Under the pieces are notes generated by a model that was not told the DNA's origin, did no database searches, and saw only the letters and a list, made by a program, of their open reading frames with translations. The position numbers and the translations under genes were made by a program. DNA of 64,000 nt from Lepas anatifera (Eukaryota; Arthropoda; Thecostraca; Lepadidae): the NCBI GenBank assembly GCA_034440635.1, contig JAOTON010000941.1:672001-736000 (forward strand). Direction: 5' to 3'. This document shows positions 1 through 10,777 of the stretch, piece after piece. Numbering within the stretch: position 1 is the first letter of the stretch; each line of letters starts with the position of its first letter.

Positions 1-181
1 CCGCCGGCTGCCTGCCACCGCTCTGCAGCTTCACCGCCGGCAGCTGCAGCCGCTGCTGCTGCTGCTGCAGCTGCAGCTCCCGGGTCAGCTCCTCCACCCT
101 CTGGTGCAGCTGGGCGTTGAGCTGCAGCGCGCGCTCCTTCTCGGCCTTCTCGGCCCGGTAGTCCTCCACGGCGCTGGTGAT
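1..181 (-). CDS. Coding exon 6 (partial) of a coiled-coil protein gene
   Basis: This exon runs off the left edge of the window. On the minus strand a good acceptor (pyrimidine-rich tract ending CTGTACAG) is followed by ATC ACC AGC GCC GTG GAG GAC TAC, which opens a frame of about 60 codons. The peptide begins ITSAVEDYRAEKAEKERALQ and continues with heptad-like Leu/Glu/Arg spacing, then a Gln-rich tract and a basic end. That is typical of a parallel coiled coil. Codons are strongly GC-ending, unlike the surrounding AT-richer intron DNA. The frame enters in phase 0, the same phase as the exit of the exon at 3,694-3,879. I cannot name the family; a structural, centrosomal or Golgi-type coiled-coil protein would fit, but that is inference. 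The exon structure is well supported, the function is not. Confidence 0.72.
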   Translation of the reverse strand, partial: MTSAVEDYRAEKAEKERALQLNAQLHQRVEELTRELQLQQQQQRLQLPAVKLQSGGRQPA

Positions 182-3100
182 CTGTACAGGCGGGGAAGGC
201 AGTCAGCGCAAAGCCGGCCTGTGTACAGGCCAGGGTTTGTCGCAACAGTCAGACCCCCCCCCCGGCGACACAGAAGTGACATTTCAAAACAAGGAAAAGA
301 TAAGTCTCCAATCTTTAAGTTATCACAGACAAGTCTCCCTCTCGACAAGTAAGTGACGTCAGGAGCGATTAATCGGGCGTGCTGAGCCGGGACTCGCATT
401 GAATATGCTGTTGTTATTGTTACATATCTGGAAGGGAGTACAATATTTATGTGTGCGGAGGACCTCGGTGGATAATGATATATTCGATAAAGTTATTGCA
501 CTGCTGATGTGTTGCGGGCTTGTTTTCACCTGTCTTGTTTTTCAGGCCTCAGAACCGGGTTCACGTCCCAACATTTTCCCCCGAATAAGGTGTATGTTAT
601 CTATTAGCTTTTGAAGGCCTTTCTAACAAGGAAAGAGTTGGCACTGCAAAATGACATTGAGGGTTGACGAGTCGTTTAACCCGCGCCCTGCCGGCGGTGC
701 TGTTTTTTCCTCCTCTCGCAGTTTCAATGCGAATATCTACATCCAACTAACCGTCCCGATGATAATGCTCGGGGTAGCTGTTCCTATGTCAATTCTGCAT
801 CATTCTCGGCAAACAGAAAGTAGATACCTTTTCAACTTTTTGCGTAAAGCGGAAGTTTTTGAGATGATGTTCGCGCTTTTCCACTCAGGTCTGGCAGTGG
901 CGGCCCGTGCCGCGGCCCGCTGGGGCCCGCGACAGCCTCTGACACAGACCGGGCTCGTCAGCGCAGGCGGCAGGTAGAGGGGTGACAGTGTTCGTGGTTT
1001 GGTCAGCTGATAGCGATCGAGGGGACGATAAGGACACGCGTGAAAATACGGAACAATGGCCCAGCCAGCATCTCTAACGCTTGCTTCCTGGAAAACGTCC
1101 CCAGACGGCATGGTGACAGCGCCAGGGGGCTCGACAACATCAGCAGGGGCTAATGGGGTGAGAGGGGTGGTCTCAGGTCACCCTCCTTGTATGGTGGTTA
1201 CGCAGGGGAGATTTCCACGCCAAACTTGACATTGTGCCAGGTTCACAGCTGGATGGCAAAGGGACAATTTGCCGTATAAAAGGGTAGCCAACGGATAGGG
1301 ATGTAAAAAGATCCATTGGTAGGAATGGTGCAATTATCCATATCCTTTTAGTTCCTTTAATTTTCCTGTACATTTTATTGAATACTCAGGTGATTAAAAA
1401 AATGAATGACGAAAAACATACACACCCTCTCTCCATGCATGTCTATATTATGACATTTCTTTTTTATTTAGCTATTTCTGACACCACGTCACACTGTGAA
1501 AACTCTGTGTCCGTATCCCCCGAAAACATCCATTTCCTATGGATGCCATTTTCTTTCATCTCAGCCAGGTAGAGCGCGTGTCAGTACGGCTAGGCTTAGC
1601 GAACCGAGGTGCGATCTTTCCGTCAGTATTCAAGACGAGACTATGCACGAACAATCTAAATATGTCAAATTAATTTCCCGAAAATTTATATGTTCACAAT
1701 GTGTGTAAGCACAATGTAGGGGGGCTACGTCAGTTGTTTTTGCTAGGATATATCCGACAAGTGACAAGTGGTTTATGCAGATGGCATATCAAACGTCAAA
1801 AAGTTTCTTTTCCGCTTTTGAAATGGTCCCATCTAATTGTTTCGCCGTTGGGGCGCCATCCCACAGCGAATGCATGTGCTCGCTGGCGCGGCCGCCACTC
1901 CCAGCGCTCAGGCACCGGCGCCAGGTGCCGGCACCTCCTGTCTGAGGCTGTACCCGGGACACGGCGCAGGCGGCAGCGCGCCGCGGGTGGCGGCCGCTGT
2001 GGTCGGGATGAAACTGCAAGGTTTGGTTAAAAGGACTAATTTAGGCACACTTGATAGGAATTCATGTATGAAACTTATACGAACAAGGTGAAAAATGATT
2101 GAGGTGTCTTTTGAGACCCTGTAAGGCACATACGACCGCTTACACTTCAAGTTCTCTATCAGTAAACCAGAGGAGGTTTTTTCAGCCATGCCGGCAGGGC
2201 GCGTAACTCCCGGGGTGCCGGCAGAGCGAGGGTTAACTCGTTAGACCCCAGCAATTATGATGGAATGGAAAACAACGTCAATTCCCCGTTGCCTATAAAG
2301 ATTTGACGCAGCGGAGACCCTCGGTGAGAGGGGGAATCTATTTTTATCGCGGAAATTCCCATCCTTTTTAGCTCAGTGCTTTTCCCACCTTTCCCTGAGG
2401 AATTCCCATTGCCATTCATGTATCCAATTTCACAGAGGATAGGGTGTAATCCCCATCCCCCTACCGGGCACCCCTGCAGCGGGCCGGCCCAGCCCCTAGT
2501 CATGGTACCCTCCCCCTATCTCACGTCCCATCTCTCTCACGACCACGCGGCCGTCACCAGGAAGCGAATAAACCTCAACCGGTCAGCGGACCCGACCAAA
2601 GACACAGCCGGACCCAGCAGCTCCGTTATACCGCACCAGGGATTAGGAGCCCGCCTGAATTCCCGCGCTGTTGGGAGTACCCCGCCAGACGTCACTGGAG
2701 AACGGCGACAATGCCGGGTCCCCAGGCAACCCGTCCCTGACATCATCAAGGATCTGAACGTTTACATAAGTCCGGAAAGTCAATGACGACTTGCAGGCAG
2801 CGATGTAACCTATCGTGACCGGAGCCGGAGTCAGCTCCGGGAATTCGCCTTCATAGTCTGTCTAATGACGCGGCCAATACTCACGATTCTGAGTACACCC
2901 TTGTGTGTCTAAAAGCGGACCCCAGGTATGCGATTCAGTCGCCGGCCGCGGCAAGCCCTCCATATCTACCGCACTTAGCATGAGAGATTGCCACTGTATG
3001 AGATAACTAGAGAGGGACAGTTTTCATTACAATATAAACCACCTCATTCTATTCTAAAGGGAAAAAACGTTTCAGCGCATCAACAATCCGTGCATTAGAG

Positions 3101-3693
3101 AGACACAATTTTGTTTGGTCTGAAGCCATCGCATAAGACGGCAACTTAGCAATGCGTAAGGGAAGGCAAAGTTACTTTAACATGAACCATTTATTCGTTA
3201 AAGAGCCCAACGTTTTGTTGTAGCAGTTTCATCGTGCGCTAGTGGTGTATAAAATACAATCCAAAAACACACACTTGACGTGCGTAAATGCGTCGGTGCG
3301 AGGAACAGAAGTGTGCTTTCATGTCAGAAGCCGATGTTTTCGTACGTGGTCGTTACTCGGAATTTCGGGAATGTAGACAAAGACTGAGTCCGCAACCGAA
3401 ATTTGATGCCCGCGTACGTCAAATGGATGCTTTTGGGCTGCATTTGATGTATATTTAGTCCCTGATGAGGCTACTAAAGCAACACGTTAGGTTAATTTTT
3501 GAATATATGGTTCGTATAACAATTCAATGTAGTTTTGCTTTTACGTAAGCATTGTTCAATCTGTTTTAAGCTTAACTCAAGGTGATATCTACTTTCAACA
3601 TTAGTGGATTAAACAAAATCAAACATATTGGTTTCACTAGATCTGCACATTCCCCCAACAGGTGAAAGTCCAGTGTTGAGGCCTGGCGCTGAC
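182..3693 (-). other. Long intron between exons 5 and 6; one weak candidate exon
   Basis: This 3.5-kb stretch lies between two convincing minus-strand exons and shows no other convincing gene. A GC-rich patch at about 1,875-2,020 is preceded on the minus strand by a good acceptor (ending CCTTGCAG, about 2,016). It could hold a small proline/alanine-rich exon, but no donor makes a clearly sensible reading, so I do not call it. Around 2,816-2,842 there is a short imperfect dyad (CCGGAG...CTCCGG), and at about 2,190-2,230 a short direct repeat (GCCGGCAG). The rest (0.2-1.8 kb and 2.9-3.6 kb) is AT-richer single-copy-looking sequence in which I see nothing. Confidence 0.5.
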
Positions 3694-3879
3694 CTGCAGT
3701 TTGACCATGGCGCGGTACTCGGCCAGCTCGTCCCTGGCCGGCTGCGGGGTGGGGGCCGATGTGGCTGGCGGGGGCGCCAGCGCCGCCTGTCGGTGGGCCT
3801 GCTTCAGCGCCCGCTCCAGCTGCCTGTTCTTACGCACCAGATGCTCGTACTTGCCGTACAGCTCCTGCCGCTGGTTGTG
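3694..3879 (-). CDS. Coding exon 5 of the coiled-coil protein gene
   Basis: The exon is 186 bp (62 codons), bounded by an acceptor (CCTCGGCAG) and a donor (CTGCAG|GTCAGC) on the minus strand, both phase 0. The peptide starts HNQRQELYGKYEHLVRKNRQ, a charged helical segment, runs through an Ala/Pro-rich linker of about 20 residues (AALAPPPATSAPTPQPA), and ends with another helical piece, ELAEYRAMVKLQ. The pattern of helix, flexible linker, helix is usual in long coiled-coil proteins. The acceptor lies within the last degenerate unit of a 30-bp tandem repeat (3,890-4,031), so its polypyrimidine tract is poor, which is unusual. The open frame continues into that repeat, but the splice signals and phase make the exon boundary the better reading. 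Confidence 0.72.
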
Positions 3880-3887
3880 CTGCCGAG

Positions 3888-4031
3888 GAATCGGCACACT
3901 GGTCACCCGAGGCCGGGTAATCGGCACATTGGTCACCGAGGCCGGGCAACCGGCACATTGGTCACCCGAGGCCGGGCAACCGGCACATTGGTCACCCGAG
4001 GCCGGGCAACCGGCACACTGGTCACCCGGGG
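3888..4031. repeat. 30-bp minisatellite, about 4.7 units
   Basis: Nearly identical 30-bp units (for example ACCGGCACATTGGTCACCCG followed by AGGCCGGGCA) are repeated head to tail. The two central units are identical and the outer ones carry a few substitutions or a one-base deletion. The array lies directly upstream (in minus-strand sense) of the acceptor of exon 5. It is open in several frames because 30 is a multiple of three, so the long reading frames here are not evidence of coding. Confidence 0.93.
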
Positions 4032-4296
4032 CTCCCCGCACACAGTGCAGTATGAAGCAGGTGCCAGATTACCGCTGGTGAGCGCCACTGGCGGTCTCAG
4101 GGCCGCACAAACGGCCTTCCCCAAAACATCAGACTTTCACCGATTTGAAATATGCATTAGAGAGCACTGTATGATTTTGGCAGCCGTGCACGATACCAAT
4201 ACACCGGTTCAAAAAGTATTACATCTCAAAAGTTATGGGCGTCATCCACCCCAGAGCCGTAGCCTATTCCACAGAGTCGGCAGACAGCTGCCTCAC

Positions 4297-4470
4297 CAGC
4301 AGTTCTAGCTGCTGTTGCTGCTGTTGTTGTATTTGCTGCTGCTGCTGGTACTGCTGGTACTGCTTGGGTGGCAGCGAGTTCAGCTTCTGCTTCCGCAGCT
4401 CCAACAGGCGAGTCATCAGCTGGCGCTGTCGCTTGTTACTGGCCAGCTGTTGGCTGTAGCGCTCCAGCAC
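4297..4470 (-). CDS. Coding exon 4 of the coiled-coil protein gene, Gln-rich
   Basis: The exon is 174 bp (58 codons) between an acceptor (GGCTCCCAG) and a donor (CTGCTG|GTGAGG) on the minus strand, both phase 0. It begins VLERYSQQLASNKRQRQLMT, continues with an Arg/Leu-rich helix ending LRKQKLNSLPPKQ, then a polyglutamine-like tract made of mixed CAG/CAA codons, and ends QLELL. Mixed CAG/CAA coding shows the Gln run is not just a recent CAG expansion. An alternative acceptor 21 bp upstream (ending TTAACAG, exon start 4,491) is also in phase and would add seven residues; the nearer one has the better pyrimidine tract. Frame and phase agree with the flanking exons. Confidence 0.72.
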
Positions 4471-4562
4471 CTGGGAGCCGACGCCGCTGCACTGTTAATT
4501 AATGGCGAGTTCAACGCGGGTGGACAGGCGACCCGACCCAGGCGGAAGCACCGGGGGTGAGG

Positions 4563-4745
4563 TCACTCGAACTGGAGCAGGACTGAGAGAAGGTCGGCGG
4601 GGAGGGGAGGAGGTCGGTGAGAGGGGAGGAGGTCGGTGAGAGGGAGAGGGTTGGCGAGAGAGGAAAAGGTCAGTGAGAGAGGAGGAAGTCGGTGAGAGGG
4701 GATAGGTCGGTGAGAGGGGGGAGGTCGGTGGGAGGAGGTTGGTGA
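4563..4745. repeat. Imperfect purine-rich minisatellite
   Basis: About ten degenerate units of roughly 16-20 bp with core GGTCGGTGAGAGGGGAGGA are repeated head to tail, with single-base changes and small length changes between units. The strand shown is almost pure purine. It lies in the intron between exons 3 and 4 and ends at the TSD of the hAT-type MITE at 4,750-4,931. Confidence 0.85.
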
Positions 4746-4749
4746 CAGG

Positions 4750-4931
4750 CACTGGCGGACCCAAGAGGGGGGGGCAAAGAGGCTGCAGACCCTACCAAAG
4801 CCTGAAATGCTATCTTCGACCCCCAAAGAACAAAATTGTGGCCATTTATAATGTTTTCGCAATTTTGTCTCGATTTTTCCCCAAAACGTTGGTTTGGCCT
4901 CCTTCAAAAGTTGCTCCTCGATCCGCCAATG
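4750..4931. mobile_element. hAT-type MITE (182 bp) with a perfect 8-bp TSD
   Basis: The element starts CACTGGCGGACCC and ends GATCCGCCAATG, so the ends are imperfect inverted repeats of the CA(G/C)TGGCGGA type that recurs through this window. It is flanked by an exact 8-bp direct duplication, GTGACAGG, at 4,742-4,749 and 4,932-4,939. An 8-bp TSD with CAG-like termini is the known signature of the hAT superfamily. There is no coding capacity, so it must have been moved by a transposase made elsewhere. It sits in the intron between exons 3 and 4 of the coiled-coil gene. Confidence 0.9.
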
Positions 4932-5114
4932 GTGACAGGGGAGGAAACATACAGAAAAATAAACATATAAGATATATGCACGAACATTTTTTAAATATAC
5001 TTACAACACCTCCCAGCATGAACAGCCTGTGGATACGTTTACAAGTATTAACAGCATACCAATGGCCGCCACAATTTTACACGGACAGTCTCCACTATTT
5101 GAGAGTCAGCTTAC

Positions 5115-5279
5115 CTTTATCAGTGTGGACTTGAGCCAATGGTTCTGGCTGGTCAAGAGACGCTCTCTGTCCTGGGTCGTTTGACTTGTGCTGGGTGCCG
5201 CCTCCTCTGACAGGGCCGAGTCAGAGACCTCGGCACAGCTCTTGGAGGGCACAGCCGTAAAGAAAAGCCCTGAAGATTC
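5115..5279 (-). CDS. Coding exon 3 of the coiled-coil protein gene
   Basis: The exon is 165 bp (55 codons) between an acceptor with a fair pyrimidine tract (TTTGCGCCTTTTCAG) and a donor (ATAAAG|GTAAGC), both phase 0. The peptide begins ESSGLFFTAVPSKSCAEVSD, is Ser/Thr/Glu-rich and probably disordered, then changes to a helical end RERLLTSQNHWLKSTLIK, which looks like the start of the coiled coil. Base composition is richer in GC than the intron sequence on either side. The frame joins directly to exon 4. Confidence 0.72.
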
Positions 5280-7550
5280 CTGAAAAGGCGCAAACCCTGG
5301 TTTTGCCTGGGAAAAATCTCGAATAAAGGGAAACTCATGTATTCTCTAACCTTGCAGAGGCGAGGGTGGCGACTGGATTACGGACTATTGACACAGATTA
5401 CAACAAAACGTTTATGTAGTTGATATCGTCTTGAGAAATTTCCAGATGCCTCTTGGGAAGCATCCGTGTGTGCGTGTTTTTGTTATTGAAATTATTGGAG
5501 GTACACCGATTTGTTTCCTGGTGAGACTTATGAAACATCAATGTCATGATGAAAAATGATACGCTTCCGAAGAGCAGGATTAAAATCTTCACTGCCTAAG
5601 GGGTTCAATCGCACCCCTCCCTCGCTTTTTGCGAATTATCCAGATTAGAATTGAGATTAGAATGAGAGACGAGTAACTGCATACATCTCAGGTGACCAAT
5701 TTGGAAATGTAGAACCCAAAATTAGTATCAGGTTCGGTCAAATAATTATATATCATTACCAATGTAAGGCAATTTTGTTCTCATAAAATGAGGCTGACAA
5801 AAGTAAAGTGTAACTGAACTCCTAGATGAGCTCGTTGTTGTAATTTGGGGTTTTGTATTTCGTTTGTGTCTCTAAATTTTGGACGAGTCACGATATAGCA
5901 TACATTGCACTCATAGTGACGAACATATTCCAGGAATTCGAATGATATACAACAAGGGTCGTATTCGACCTCGACCTAATAGGTTTCCATATGATTTAAA
6001 AAGGCCATGCCTGCTATTATTGGAATTCTCTGGTCAAGAAGAATACATTTATGCCTTTGGATTTGTTCTAGATCTGATGGTTCCCAACTTATAAGGAACT
6101 TCCTAAATCAGCCTAAATCTGACCCCTTTGATGCCACGAGTCAACGGATTTGCTTGGATCAACAGAAGAAGACGATAGGTCGCTTTCGTTTCCGTCCTAC
6201 CTCTACCGTATCACCACGGGTTCCCAGCATAGTAGGGGGGGTTCTGATTTGACCGCCAGGTGGTGGTGGGTACGGGAAGGGCCCAGACGGTGCCGGGTCT
6301 ACGGTAAAATATTGTGATGTGTGACACAGCTTGTAAATATTTGGCTACGGGTTAAACAGAGGGCATAAGTCTTGTCTCGTAGAAGCACTGAGAAACAACT
6401 CCCCGTTATTTTTTGCGAGCTTTACCACGTGAAATCTTGGCTTCATTGAGAGGAATTCCAAGACACAAGCAGTGATGTTCCTCGTGACCTCTTTAAAAGT
6501 GAATTTTTCGTAACCGTCAAACTTGGATTCTTAATTGGTGAACTTTAGAGAACACATCCCCATTAACCAAAAAATATCATGCAACGCGAAATGACCTCAG
6601 CAGTTGCTGCCTCGTTAAAAACCAAAAATTATTAAACATACTGTGGCCCATAAAAAACGTTTTGGGAATATCCCTAATAAACAAGCGCACGGATACTTCA
6701 CCTGCGCACCACCCCCTTATGGAGTTAAAGACTAACGGGGGCCAATGAGCGCTGGCGTGAATCCGGCTACGGCCAAAGCACATGCTATTGCTTTGGAAAT
6801 GGTGAGTTCTAAGACAAATGCAATATAAACCCGACTCTTTCTCGGTATGGTTCATCATATGGCTATCTCAAAGGGTTCTGACACTGATGCATCATCGTGG
6901 CCCAAGCTCTTGTTCTCAAGTTTCTGCTGGCTTCTTGCAACGTTGCCAAATCGTGAGGTATTATCAGGCACACAAGGATGAACGGAGCTGTTCCTCGCGA
7001 ACTTGCTCGCTGTCAGGTTGAGGACAGCGCCTGTATTTGGTCAGACTTCAAAACCGGGAAGTGTCAGAAGAATTTTACCCAAAAAATTTCACGCTTTGGA
7101 AAATATGCCCTTTTAGTGGTTTCGCTTAAATTAGAGCTCAATCTTAGAATAAACCATAATCCGAACAAGAAACATTTCAAAATCATAAAAAGTGAAGCTT
7201 GCAAGTCTGTTTGCAAATTTGAAAAATTAAAAAAGCTAAATTGAAAAATTAATTCTATGAGCAACAACGACGTCGGACGGGAGACATTCATCTAGCTAGT
7301 GATATCCTTTCGAAGGGAAGCTGGAGGGTGCAATATTCATACCTTCTCCTATTGATAATTTTCCCCAGCTTTGCCTATGCGCCTTATGACCCAAGCTGTC
7401 TAATTCTATGCACCCTCCAACTCGAAATATGAAGCGCTATTTTCGTTGATAACGGCAAAGTTTACAAAATATCAAAGCAATAAATCGTGAACAAATCACA
7501 AGAAGAAAGGACGGGCCTTCTGGTCCGCAAATCTCCCCAGGCGCCCTCAC
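5280..7550 (-). other. Intron between exons 2 and 3; no feature seen
   Basis: This is AT-richer sequence without repeats, TIRs or splice-bounded open frames that I can support. Short open frames exist on both strands, but they lack codon bias and splice signals. A GC-poor, low-complexity patch at about 7,070-7,260 holds only chance frames. Confidence 0.45.
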
Positions 7551-7715
7551 CGGATCGCAGATGTGGTACGATGTCTTGGAGGGGTCGCAGTCGCAGACGA
7601 CGCGCGAGGAGGGCGCATGCGCAGTGTTGAGGGTAGCCTTGAACGGTGACGGCGGCGGGTCTCCGGACATGCTGAAGAGCTTGCAGTCTGCCTGTGTGGC
7701 TCGAGGGCTCATCAC
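7551..7715 (-). CDS. Coding exon 2 of the coiled-coil protein gene
   Basis: The exon is 165 bp (55 codons) with an acceptor (GTCCGTCCCACAG) and a donor (GATCCG|GTGAGG) on the minus strand, both phase 0. The peptide includes CKLFSMSGDPPPSPFKATLN and ends in a Cys-containing piece, VVCDCDPSKTSYHICDP. It is Ser/Pro-rich with several cysteines (C-D-C-D and H-I-C), is not predicted to be coiled coil, and does not match a motif I know. A second in-phase acceptor 24 bp downstream (ending CCACACAG) would shorten it by eight residues. Codon use is GC-ending like the other exons. Confidence 0.6.
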
Positions 7716-8160
7716 CTGTGGGACGGACGGCTGATTTACTATTCTGATCTCTGCGAGAGTGCGATGAGAGATGATGACGTGAGCTCTGCGTAGATATGAT
7801 GAAATTATAATTCTGATCTCTGCGAGAGTATGTACTGCGTACATACGATGAAATTATCATTTTGGTCTCTTTTGCGTACGCCGGGTTGGTATTCTGATCT
7901 TTTCGTGTACCAGGACGGTATTGAAAACTTAGTAGGTGGATCCAGGGAGCAAGGGGGGGGGCAATTCCTCCTCCATCGCCTCTCGACCCTTATGATGCGC
8001 TGAGACATCCTCAGCGTACCACCGCTCTCAGCTCCCTCATCTGCTCTCACCGGCGAGCCACCTTCACATCTCTCACCGACACCCGGCGGCGTGCCGGCTT
8101 GAACACTAATGCCGCCGCCCGGTGAACCCGTGGCGGTGTTCACAGCACTGCTGACTACCG
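7716..8160 (-). other. Open stretch beside a minisatellite; weak candidate exon
   Basis: On the minus strand an open frame runs out of the 48-bp repeat (8,170-8,455) into a non-repeated part that reads MAGVSNTSVVSSAVNTATGS and then Gly/Pro-rich residues. An in-phase donor is possible at about 8,050 (TCGCCG|GTGAGA). This could be one more exon of the coiled-coil gene between exons 1 and 2, but no acceptor is visible on the repeat side and the composition is that of the repeat. I leave it as a candidate only. Confidence 0.2.
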
Positions 8161-8169
8161 AGGTATTGC

Positions 8170-8455
8170 TCACCCCTGCCATCCGCAGCACCGGCACTCC
8201 GGCTCTCAGGGCGCCGCTCACCGCTACCATCCACAGCACCGGCGCTACGGCTCTCAGGGCACCGCTCACCGCTAACATCCGCAGCACCGGCGCTACGGTC
8301 TCAGGGCGCCGCTCACCGCTACCATCCGCAGCACCGGCGCTACGGCTCTCAGGGCGCCGCTCAACGCTACCATCCGCAGCACCGGCGCTACGGCTCTCAG
8401 GGCGCTGCGGCTCTCAGGCGCTGTGGCTCTCAGGGCACCGCTCACCACTACCGTC
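8170..8455. repeat. 48-bp minisatellite, about 5.5 units
   Basis: Units of about 48 bp containing CCATCCGCAGCACCGGCGCT and GGCTCTCAGGGCGCCGCTCA are repeated head to tail (the core ATCC(G/A)CAGCACCGGC recurs near 8,181, 8,228, 8,276, 8,323 and 8,371). One unit is missing a base, and the right end decays into shorter repeats of GCTCTCAGGGC. As 48 is divisible by three, both strands show periodic 16-residue open frames that need not be coding. Confidence 0.9.
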
Positions 8456-10060
8456 TGAGTGGCTAAGCCTAGCTCCAATGTGCCCAGCGGCACAAAACAC
8501 CCACAGCTTTGTGCTGTTCGGTACTGTAGTGAGACTACAGTACCTACGTCGATACCTGATCCATCTCATCAAAAAGTCGTCTCATTGAGCGCTCATCTAA
8601 CCTGCCCGCTCACGGTAAGAACACAAAGGAACAATACGCACTGCACTGGTTATCTTTATAACCTATAATTTTACAGCTTTGTTTCACCTTGTTCGCTTAA
8701 AACCCGCGTAAACAAACTTCAACTCGAAGAAACTGAGAGTCGTTCTATTCTAAAAGTTCATGTTATTTTTTAACTTCAAATTGATTTCAACACCGGCATG
8801 TGGGGATGGTGCTGAAATTGACGTTGAAAGCAGCACTATGCTTATAAGGCGAGGGGTAAGGCGCTGGAATCGTTTGTGGCGACTTGGAACTTATCAGTCC
8901 CATTGATCTCCTTATCAGTCCCATTTGTTATTTGTGGCCGAAAAGGTGCAGAATCCACATCTTGACAGTGCCTTGCTGGGTCTGTCCTCAGGGCTGGCCA
9001 TTCGCTCACAGAGCGCCACTTCTACTCTCGTCTCAGAGACGGCCCTTGGCGGCAGATGTGACCGGATGGTTCCCACCACCGTACATCGATAGGTTTTGGT
9101 TATAGCAAACCCGGTTTGACTGCAAATGATAACACTAGTTTTTTTGTAATGTTCAGAAGTCAATTGTGCATGTTTTTGCATTGAGCAGAGTGAAACGTGA
9201 AGGCGCCGGTGGAGTGCAACGAAAGCAAAAATGAAACACCATGGGGGGGGGCGAAAGTGGTATAGAGCGGAACGCCAGAAAGTGAGGACGCCCACAATGA
9301 AGCATGGGGTGCCGATGGAACGAATAAATTACTTATTATCCACAATACAGGGATGCCGGTAATACAGGGATGGTTGTCAAAATGTGGAACGTTTAAGCGA
9401 CATTTACCACGGGGTGTCCGTATTTCTTTTAAGACATGCAAAGCGGAGCAGATGGAGGTGCCCCCCGGGGAGGCACCTTGACACCGAGGGGGCGCCTCGC
9501 CAGCGTAAGGGGGAGGGGAGCGTGGCCTCCGCGGCCCTCCCCTGATCCACCGCTGCCTTTGATAGCGAGTGGGCGTGGAAGTGGCTGTAAATTTTATGAC
9601 TTGGATTTAGTGTCATTTGATAATGAGTGGCGACCATGCACTCTAGTGTGAAACTGTGAACACTATCTTGGCTGCTCAAAAACTGTAAATTGTAATTCAT
9701 TTTTTGGCGGATTATGATCACCAGCATATTTTCTTTTCATGCTTTTGCTTCCTTGCTTTTGTACGTGGCACGGGCTTTGACCGAGATGCCGTACGGCTCC
9801 ATGATATTCATTCGGTAACTGAACTGATCGGGCTATACCATGGTTAAGATGGTTAAAATTATGAGTCAAAATGAAAGTATCATGGAGATATAAGAGATGC
9901 CTTTGAATAACGAAGCGGTAGGGTCGGCCGAGCCGTGTCCCTCATATGCGAGTTTATCCGGCACGAAGCTTTCGAGGGCCCTACGCACCCAAGATACATC
10001 TACCTGCGCGCCCGCTGAGTAACCACAAGAGTCGCCCGGTATTCGAGCTCAAAATCGTCC
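8456..10060. other. Intronic stretch, no supported feature
   Basis: No splice-bounded frames or TIR pairs are recognised. Around 8,884-8,930 there is a short direct repeat (TCAGTCCCATT). Around 9,345-9,370 ATACAGGGATG occurs twice 19 bp apart. At 9,438-9,545 there is a GC-rich purine patch without a clear unit. Confidence 0.4.
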
Positions 10061-10067
10061 CAGGAGA

Positions 10068-10216
10068 GCACGCGCACTGAATCCCGCCACGAGAATACTA
10101 CACTACTGAATCCCGCCACGAGAGAATCCTGCCACGAGAATACTACGCTGCTGAATCCCGCCGAGAGATAATCCCGCCACGGAATACTACGCTGCTGAAT
10201 CCCGCCGAGAGAATAG
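10068..10216. repeat. Degenerate tandem repeat of CTGAATCCCGCC(AC)GAGA units
   Basis: Five or six irregular units contain CTGAATCCCGCCACGAGA and AATACTAC(A/G)CT(A/G)CTG in alternating order, with deletions between copies. The unit length varies from about 18 to 40 bp. There is no coding signal. It lies in intron 1 of the minus-strand gene. Confidence 0.85.
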
Positions 10217-10552
10217 AGTAGAGTTTAGATAATGGGACCTGAGGCCGTATTTGGTAGCATGCAAACTTCCTAACTAGAATTGTTGGTGATGAACGGACAC
10301 GGACATACGAGTTCAATCGTAATTGACAGATCCGGACGTCTCGAGGTCCCTGAAATCACGGATTGGGCGACAGGAAAATAAGCAATAAGTAACCAAAAGT
10401 TTGAGGGTCATAAATTGTAAATAACTTCCGACATAAATGAAGGCAGAAACAAAAAACCCACCGGCAGGTGAAAAATAGGCCAATGCAGGCACAGAAGGTA
10501 AGTAACTTGAGAAAAGAATGCCGTAAGGGGAGAGTTCAACGACGTGTGGGCG

Positions 10553-10722
10553 CGGTGATGTGGTAGTTATAATACCTCGCTTTCCACGTGGCCGACCCGG
10601 GTTCAAGACCAGGCGGATTCCCTGGACAAAGAGCAAGCTGGCTCCCAGGAAACCCTCCAACTGGGAAAGAGTTGGCGACACCATATGACACTGGCAGTTG
10701 ATGCACGGATAAGCCCCAAAAA
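10553..10722 (+). mobile_element. tRNA-derived SINE, copy 1
   Basis: The head resembles a tRNA gene, with an A-box-like GTGGTAGTTATAATACC and a B box GGGTTCAAGACC about 35 bp later. The body ends with GAGTTGGCGACACCATATGA and CACTGGCAGTT. The same tail is found at 17,560-17,735 and 50,121-50,275, which shows that this is a family. Such elements are transcribed by RNA polymerase III from the internal boxes and moved by LINE machinery (established for SINEs). It lies within intron 1 of the coiled-coil gene, in the opposite orientation. Confidence 0.75.
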
Positions 10723-10777
10723 TAATAATATTAGAGGTCAGCACTGCGAGCTGCCGAGACCTAAGCCGAGTACGTAC

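Noticed and set aside
1875..2020. Additional exon of the coiled-coil gene
   Set aside because: The acceptor is good, but no donor gives a convincing peptide in the phase used by the other exons; left as a possibility only.
8109..8588. Plus-strand 159-codon repeat protein
   Set aside because: The reading follows from the 48-bp minisatellite; the minus strand is open as well.
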